A stretch of DNA of 64,000 nucleotides, from NCBI RefSeq assembly GCF_050306235.1, contig NZ_JBLWFH010000008.1:165607-229606 (forward strand), written 5' to 3'. A program made the translations under genes and the position numbers. This document shows positions 62,856 through 64,000 of the stretch, one piece after another. Every line of letters begins with the position of its first letter. Positions within the stretch are counted from its first letter, which is position 1. The stretch comes from Glaciecola sp947496235 (GTDB taxonomy: Bacteria > Pseudomonadota > Gammaproteobacteria > Enterobacterales > Alteromonadaceae). A model generated the notes under the pieces. The model was given only the letters and a program-made list of their open reading frames with translations. It made no database searches and was not told where the DNA came from.

Positions 62856-63937
62856 ATATAGTCTAGTCTAAACGTGAAATTTGGAGGGGTGTTGCATGCT
62901 TGGTTAAACTCATCATTTAACGATATTCGAATCAGTTTTTTTGCATTTGTGTTATTTGCTATTTTCATTAATCGGTTAAGCATTTGCATACCCATCTCTT
63001 TTGATACGTCGCAACCGTAATCAACAGCGATCCTGTGTTTGGCAAAGATATCACCGTCTTTTGCGGCTTCTTGAATCAAGGATAAACCACCATCTTCATA
63101 GGTTAAAATACCTAAGATGAATTTGGCTCTTGGATCTTCGTTCTTTTTAATATGGTATTTAAGAATCGCATGGCTCTTATATTCTGATACTGGATAGATG
63201 CTAATAATAGTTCCGTTTTGGTTGGGGAGAGTTCCGCTAAAATAAGCATAAGCATGGCGAAGTGATTCTGCATAGTCTATTGATGCTAGATTAGAAGGTG
63301 AAACATCAATCGCTTTATCTTCGAATCTCTGTTGTTCTTGCTCTAAGGCTATTGCTTGATCATTCTCAGCTTTAACAAAGGTGAATACGAACAAGAAAGT
63401 GCTTACGGCATACAACAGAATAGCATTGAGAACAAAGGTGATTGGAAGGGTCAAATAACTTTTATTCTTAGCAAACTTCTTGCTCGGGTGGGTTTGTTTT
63501 TCCGTTAATTCAAAAAATGCTTGTCTTTCAAATGAGGGAACATTTTTTCGTGCCATATAAGCGGCTAACCAAGCCCCCAAAAGATATAATCCGACTAAGA
63601 TAAATAGTCTAGTTGATTGCCCTTCGCCCAATACCAACCCCTGCAATACTGCGAACAGCACGAGTAGAAAATGACTTATCCAGGCAATAACTGAAAATAG
63701 TGCTGTATAGCCTTGCCCGTGAAAGCGCACCAAACTGCCAATCATAAGACCGCTTAGTGCTAATATAATTGATGTGGCATATGAATATTGATGATAAATC
63801 CAATACCAAAATATCAGGATTAATAAAGTATAAAGGGGAATCAGTAAGGCAGCTTTAAGGGCATTTTGTTGGTTTAATTTATCTTCAACATCCTTTTGGT
63901 GAGTTTGTGCCAGTGTCATTAATTGAAATAGTCTCAA
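62846..63937 (-). CDS. Hypothetical membrane protein with Sel1-like tail
   Basis: Not recognised as a named family. The N-terminal 200 residues contain about six membrane helices in two blocks (30-130 and 165-190) with a basic loop between. The remainder is soluble; LSLIQEAAKDGDIFAKHRIAV resembles a Sel1/TPR-like repeat, and two late Cys (about 312 and 350) could pair. The ATG may not be the true start: Met at residue 7 is an alternative. Nothing is seen in the last 63 bases. Confidence 0.5.
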   Translation of the reverse strand: MRLFQLMTLAQTHQKDVEDKLNQQNALKAALLIPLYTLLILIFWYWIYHQYSYATSIILALSGLMIGSLVRFHGQGYTALFSVIAWISHFLLVLFAVLQGLVLGEGQSTRLFILVGLYLLGAWLAAYMARKNVPSFERQAFFELTEKQTHPSKKFAKNKSYLTLPITFVLNAILLYAVSTFLFVFTFVKAENDQAIALEQEQQRFEDKAIDVSPSNLASIDYAESLRHAYAYFSGTLPNQNGTIISIYPVSEYKSHAILKYHIKKNEDPRAKFILGILTYEDGGLSLIQEAAKDGDIFAKHRIAVDYGCDVSKEMGMQMLNRLMKIANNTNAKKLIRISLNDEFNQACNTPPNFTFRLDYIYQ

Positions 63938-64000
63938 CTTAATCTGACACTTCTTCTTGCAAAAGAGAGAGTTACCCGTTTTGATAAAGGTGTCGAATCT

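Overview
The window looks like chromosomal DNA of a marine gammaproteobacterium of the Alteromonadales (Alteromonas, Glaciecola or Paraglaciecola type). This rests on the moderately AT-rich composition, the gene content (NhaD Na+/H+ antiporter, PanP-type aspartate decarboxylase, a MerC-domain protein behind a Zur-like operator, secreted GH5 glucanase) and several conserved gammaproteobacterial blocks. Species assignment is inference. I see no prophage, integrase, IS transposase or CRISPR array.

Layout. 1-6 kb: end of a carbohydrate/ester-hydrolysis region (SGNH hydrolase, GH5 lipoprotein), a thioredoxin-like protein, small membrane and lipoproteins, a periplasmic YciI-like protein and a CNNM/CBS transporter. 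6.0-6.55 kb: a GIY-YIG gene bracketed by a 48-bp inverted repeat, each arm with its own hairpin. 6.8-16 kb: nhaD, a DEDD exonuclease, the yadGH ABC exporter, a TrmB-like methyltransferase, a degenerate EAL protein, panP and an OmpR-type two-component pair. 16-23 kb: nitrogen assimilation (ntrC, ntrB, a DUF4124 protein, glnA) with a well-formed sigma54 promoter and two NtrC-like sites upstream of glnA, then divergent typA with a terminator-like hairpin just before its start codon. 23-34 kb: PatB-type lyase, a GAF/GGDEF-like gene split by one in-frame stop, a divergent SRAP protein, yibQ, a MerC protein, ugpQ-like, an EamA exporter, psd, rsgA, orn, a REC-REC-GGDEF protein, tRNA-Gly preceded by a 5' fragment of itself, and a ROK kinase.

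34-47 kb: a DUF4442 protein, maoP, ilvIH, a cold-shock gene with long leader, fadBA, slt, pepQ and ispB. 47-50 kb: rplU-rpmA, obgE, elaA, folA. 50-57 kb: the conserved ftsB-ispD-ispF-truD-surE-pcm-yqaA-nlpD-rpoS block on the minus strand. 57-64 kb: putA (proline catabolism, without DNA-binding domain), a CYTH-CHAD triphosphatase and an unrecognised membrane protein.

Most of the window is housekeeping. The unexplained structure is intergenic: two copies (38.7 and 47.8 kb) of a roughly 150-bp element with perfect 53- and 54-bp arms built from a tandem 19-mer, in which linker differences between copies are mirrored in both arms; the GIY-YIG inverted-repeat cassette; the typA leader hairpin; and the partial tRNA duplication. 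These are the best candidates for undescribed small elements.
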